A stretch of DNA of 9,521 bases from UBA12026 sp035291405 (GTDB lineage: Bacteria > Patescibacteriota > Microgenomatia > UBA8517), in NCBI GenBank assembly GCA_035291405.1, contig DATDSD010000030.1, positions 1 through 9,521 on the forward strand, in the 5' to 3' direction. The first letter of the stretch is position 1. Every line of letters begins with the position of its first letter. This document shows, piece by piece, positions 6,815-9,521 of this stretch. Position numbers and translations under genes: made by a program. The notes below the pieces were generated by a model, which saw nothing but the letters and a program-made list of their open reading frames with translations, did no database searches and was not told the DNA's origin.

Positions 6815-8779
6815 ATGTCACTAGTAGCTACAGACTGGACAGTTACAAGATCGAATGGAAATATTAGATATACCGGAGCCGACCATAATGGCACTTCTCC
6901 CTCTTATGCCACCGTTATAGAATTCCACAGATGGTTGCAAGGATTGGCTGATGATGCGGTAGCTGTCGGCAATGACGAGCTTGACATCACCAACACCCTT
7001 CCTTCTCAACGTTCAACTGATAACATTATTACCCTCATTAATAGCTACAATATCGATGATACTGCAGCGGAACATCTTTACGACGGCTCAATTATTCAAA
7101 ACGGTGGCGATGATATTTACGATGGTATCGTCAACTTCGGTAACGCCGGCGTAATGATTCAACTTATTCAAAATAGCGCCGTTTTGGCTGATGATTTTTG
7201 GAACTATTCAGAAGGTGGTACTCACACCGGATCTGCTAATGCTGCAATCTTAACTGATAGCACCAAAACTTGGACTGCTGACGAATGGATCGGCTACACA
7301 ATTTATAATACTACCGATGCGAGCTGGGGTATAATCACTGACAACGACACCACCACCATTACTGCCACGCTCGTAGGTGGAACCGATAATGATTGGGATG
7401 CATCCGATGCTTATTTGATAGGTAAAGGGCTAAATCCAGACTCAACCGCCGGTATTTCTCACCGCTTTATGGTCCAAGTACGTAGCGGTGGCACAGATAT
7501 CGACGGCAGAAAGTTGATTGGTACTTCACGCCGATATGGCTATACTTTTTCAGAGTTCTCAATTAATGGTACTTCCCGAGGTAATAACGTCTTAGCTTTA
7601 ACTGACTCAGCCGATCTTAACAACACAACTTCATTGGGTACAGTGGCAGGTTGGACCACCATCGATAATACTACTGTCGGTTACAACGCCATGGATGTTG
7701 ATGATAGCGGTGCAAACGAGTATTACTACTCTGAATGGGATAAAGACACCTACACCATCAACCAATTTTATGAACGAATGAAATATTTGTCTAGAGATGG
7801 TTCTGAGGCCACTCTCTATGGTTTAAGCGGTGAGTTATTCAGAGGCATTACCCACCAAGTTGCAATTGCAACTCCCGGAACTGGTACATGGGTTGAACCC
7901 GAAAGTTTGTCATGGGGCACTGGAGCAACAGCCGGCACAGGACAACTGCTTGCAGTAGATAATACCACTGCTTCTTCAACTACTGTCATGTACATACAAC
8001 TTCTAACAGGTGTCGCTCCCAGCTCTAACCTCATTACAGGTAATGGTGGTGCTACTGGTACTGCTGGTACAGTCACTGAACGTACTATTTCTAAACCATT
8101 CTGCGGTGCCTCAACTGGTTCAGCCATCATCGGTGCTTACGGTTTTGGTATTGAAGAAGCCGACCTAAGTGCTAATGACAAGGTCACCGACCTTAGCAAT
8201 ACCGTCATCACGCCACCTAATAATGTAATCAATACTGTTAGTGGTTTGGTTAGTGGAGAAGACAGAGTCTTAGTTGCCCCTCGTTCAGGCACAGACACTA
8301 ACGGCGATCCTGCGATTAACAAAGCTCAAATGACTATTGCCACTACGGCCTTAACAACTGACAATGTTGTTTCAATTGAGGTAAACGACATCGACTCAGC
8401 TACAATGTATCCCCCATCATCGGGATATATTCGTGTCATCGACGATGACGGTTTTGAGAGACGCTTACATTACTCCGCATTGAATGCCACCACCAACGTT
8501 TTTACTATCGACACTACTGATGGTAATGAAGATTTTGGAGGTGCACAAGGCAGTGGAACATATCAAGCTTCCATTGGCAATAGTGTCTACTTTGCCTATA
8601 TCGATGAATTGGCCTCGGACACTACCGCAACCTTCACAAGCGTACATTCTTCCGGTACCTTGAACTTGGTAATCATTGTCCGAGACGGCGGTGGTACTCC
8701 AATTAAGCAGTACATTGCTTCTTGGACCCAAACCAGTTCTAACCAGACCGCTAACGTCATCCGAACCAGCGACACATAA
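6815..8779 (+). CDS. Phage-like structural protein, beta-rich (654 residues)
   Basis: The protein has no signal peptide or membrane segment. The N-terminal region (about 1-130, with DWTVTRSNGNIRYTG, VIEFHRWLQ and DNIITLINSYNID) resembles, from memory, conserved proteins of uncultured marine and freshwater tailed phages. Residues about 135-203 form a module (STKTWTADEWIG, IYNTTDASWGIIT, GTDNDWDASDAYLI) that I know from other phage structural proteins. The central part (205-350) includes GISHRFMVQVR and FYERMKYL. Residues about 535-600 (PPSSGYIRVIDDDGFERRLHYS) look like a beta module frequent in phage baseplate or tail proteins. The function is probably virion structure, but the exact role is unknown. 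It starts a second set of genes with its own promoter candidate and no Shine-Dalgarno site. Its G+C content is visibly higher than that of the small genes beside it, with more ACC, ATC and GAC codons, which suggests a different history. Confidence 0.75.
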   Translation: MSLVATDWTVTRSNGNIRYTGADHNGTSPSYATVIEFHRWLQGLADDAVAVGNDELDITNTLPSQRSTDNIITLINSYNIDDTAAEHLYDGSIIQNGGDDIYDGIVNFGNAGVMIQLIQNSAVLADDFWNYSEGGTHTGSANAAILTDSTKTWTADEWIGYTIYNTTDASWGIITDNDTTTITATLVGGTDNDWDASDAYLIGKGLNPDSTAGISHRFMVQVRSGGTDIDGRKLIGTSRRYGYTFSEFSINGTSRGNNVLALTDSADLNNTTSLGTVAGWTTIDNTTVGYNAMDVDDSGANEYYYSEWDKDTYTINQFYERMKYLSRDGSEATLYGLSGELFRGITHQVAIATPGTGTWVEPESLSWGTGATAGTGQLLAVDNTTASSTTVMYIQLLTGVAPSSNLITGNGGATGTAGTVTERTISKPFCGASTGSAIIGAYGFGIEEADLSANDKVTDLSNTVITPPNNVINTVSGLVSGEDRVLVAPRSGTDTNGDPAINKAQMTIATTALTTDNVVSIEVNDIDSATMYPPSSGYIRVIDDDGFERRLHYSALNATTNVFTIDTTDGNEDFGGAQGSGTYQASIGNSVYFAYIDELASDTTATFTSVHSSGTLNLVIIVRDGGGTPIKQYIASWTQTSSNQTANVIRTSDT

Positions 8780-8784
8780 AATAT

Positions 8785-9192
8785 ATGGCATCTTTTAATA
8801 ACTTAAATAAAACAATACTTTATACAAAAGTAAGATCTCGCAATGATGCTATAAAATTAAGAGAGGAAGTTGTGGAAATTTCAGGACAAGGAAAAAGTGT
8901 CGTCATCTTTTTTAGCAAACGCTATCATTTACAATTAGCTCCCGGACATGATCCTTATCTAGTCCGACAGGAAATTAATGATTGGTTGAGCAAACATAAA
9001 CATAGCTCTCCCAAAACAGAGCCTGAGGCGGTTCAGTCGGTAACGACCGAAAGTGAGGACAAGCCCAAGAACACACCAGAAAGGGATGCTGGTGGTAAAT
9101 TTGTAAGTAAAAAACAAAATACTCAAAAAGTAGATTCTCCTACTAATACAAATCCTCCAAATAAAAAGAGCTTCTGGGATTCATTAAGATGA
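8785..9192 (+). CDS. Hypothetical protein, 135 residues, with disordered tail
   Basis: I do not recognise this protein. Residues 1-70 look like a small alpha/beta fold: a strand TILYTKV, a helix SRNDAIKLREEVVEI, a strand KSVVIFF, a short strand YHLQLAP, then a helix at 57-71. Residues about 72-128 are rich in Lys, Glu, Ser, Thr, Pro and Asn and are probably disordered, with DAGGKFVSKK inside. The last residues, KKSFWDSLR, may be a short amphipathic helix that docks onto a partner; this is a guess from the pattern. The ATG is 5 bases after the upstream stop, so the two genes are likely read together. No Shine-Dalgarno site is visible. Confidence 0.65.
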   Translation: MASFNNLNKTILYTKVRSRNDAIKLREEVVEISGQGKSVVIFFSKRYHLQLAPGHDPYLVRQEINDWLSKHKHSSPKTEPEAVQSVTTESEDKPKNTPERDAGGKFVSKKQNTQKVDSPTNTNPPNKKSFWDSLR

Positions 9193-9223
9193 AGAACACC
9201 ACCAGCTTACACAGGTGGTTTCT
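9193..9223 (+). terminator. Hairpin just after the 135-residue gene, possible terminator
   Basis: AGAA-C-ACCACC (9193-9203) pairs with GGTGGT-TTCT (9214-9223), giving ten pairs with one bulged C and a ten-base loop. It begins right after the TGA stop at 9190-9192. The following bases are pyrimidine-rich but do not form a clean U-tract, so termination may be weak. Confidence 0.45.
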
Positions 9224-9226
9224 GCT

Positions 9227-9252
9227 TCATTCAAACCTTATGTTTTGAATGA
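9227..9252 (+). other. Second AT-rich hairpin in the gap
   Basis: TCATTCAAA (9227-9235) and TTTGAATGA (9244-9252) are perfect inverted copies around an eight-base loop. The right arm overlaps AATGATAG (9248-9255), which is also an inverted match to CTATCATT (9280-9287), so two alternative pairings exist. Confidence 0.45.
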
Positions 9253-9257
9253 TAGCA

Positions 9258-9286
9258 TTGAAAACTTTGCCATAAGTCACTATCAT
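9258..9286 (+). promoter_or_regulatory. Sigma-70-type promoter for the gene at 9294, probably leaderless
   Basis: TTGAAA (9258-9263) and TATCAT (9281-9286) each match the consensus at five of six bases and are separated by exactly 17 bases. The predicted start of transcription is at about 9293-9294, that is on the A of the ATG. No Shine-Dalgarno site is present. Confidence 0.6.
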
Positions 9287-9293
9287 TAAGCTT

Positions 9294-9521
9294 ATGAATC
9301 AAAACATGACTCGCAATCAAAACAAAATGGAGCCGGGAGAAAAAGAATTAAGAGAAGTTTTTGAGAAAACCACTATCAACAATATCAATGCAATAATTGC
9401 ATATAATGAACAAACTCAAATATTAGTTGATACCTTGGAAGGAAAAGTCAGAGACTTGGATGGAGTCATAAGACAATATGACACAACGATTGATACCATT
9501 CGAAAACAACTTGTAGTGTTA
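9294..9521 (+). CDS. Small coiled-coil protein, partial (right edge), paralogue of the gene at 6056
   Basis: The frame is open for 76 residues to the end of the window without a stop. It starts MNQNMTRN and becomes a helical, charged protein with regular Leu/Ile/Val spacing from about residue 20 on, typical of a coiled coil. It shares 16 identical residues over 57 ungapped positions with the 78-residue protein at 6056, including LE (48-49), IR-Y (59, 60, 62), T65, K71 and LV (73-74), and a similar first eight residues. If it ends like its paralogue it is nearly complete here, with about 10 residues missing, but a longer protein cannot be excluded. It begins a new transcript behind a good promoter. 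Confidence 0.65.
   Translation, partial: MNQNMTRNQNKMEPGEKELREVFEKTTINNINAIIAYNEQTQILVDTLEGKVRDLDGVIRQYDTTIDTIRKQLVVL

Noticed and set aside
7816..8791. Several minus-strand open frames opposite the 654-residue gene
   Set aside because: They are shadows of a continuous phage-like coding sequence and have low-complexity content without domain signals.
1..9521. tRNA, rRNA, CRISPR array, insertion sequence, attachment site or origin
   Set aside because: I found no cloverleaf with CCA end, no regular repeat-spacer pattern, no transposase motif and no obvious direct repeat pair flanking the phage-like cluster.

Overview
The window looks like AT-rich DNA from an uncultured bacterium. My best guess is a member of the Patescibacteria/CPR, because of very short gaps between genes, little sign of Shine-Dalgarno sites, and a long secreted Fn3/Ig-like protein beside an unusual membrane sensor. 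That placement is an inference; no rRNA, tRNA or ribosomal protein gene is present to test it.

The left part (1-4181) is a three-gene block on the minus strand, read from right to left. First comes a 710-residue exported protein made of beta-sandwich modules and ending in a thioredoxin/TlpA-like domain that has lost both catalytic cysteines. Next is a stand-alone MEDS-domain sensory protein of 195 residues. Last is a membrane receptor with about seven N-terminal helices and an extracytoplasmic Cache domain, cut by the left edge before its output domain. Gaps of 34 and 32 bases suggest one transcription unit for envelope or extracellular sensing.

The right part (4219-9521) runs on the plus strand and is phage-like. 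It holds two large beta-rich proteins (614 and 654 residues) that resemble structural or appendage proteins of uncultured tailed phages, each followed by small genes: a coiled-coil protein and a 156-residue unknown after the first, and a 135-residue unknown and a second coiled-coil protein (cut by the right edge) after the second. The two coiled-coil proteins are paralogues, so the region reads as a partly duplicated cassette. No capsid, portal, terminase, integrase or lysis gene is visible.

The two parts diverge from a gap of only 37 bases. Several starts (4181 minus, 6815 plus, 9294 plus, less clearly 4219 plus) have a -10-like box about 7-10 bases before the ATG and no Shine-Dalgarno site, which points to leaderless or nearly leaderless messages. 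The best promoter is at 9258-9286. The whole window is nearly filled by genes; the longest non-coding stretch is about 100 bases (9193-9293), which contains two hairpins and that promoter.
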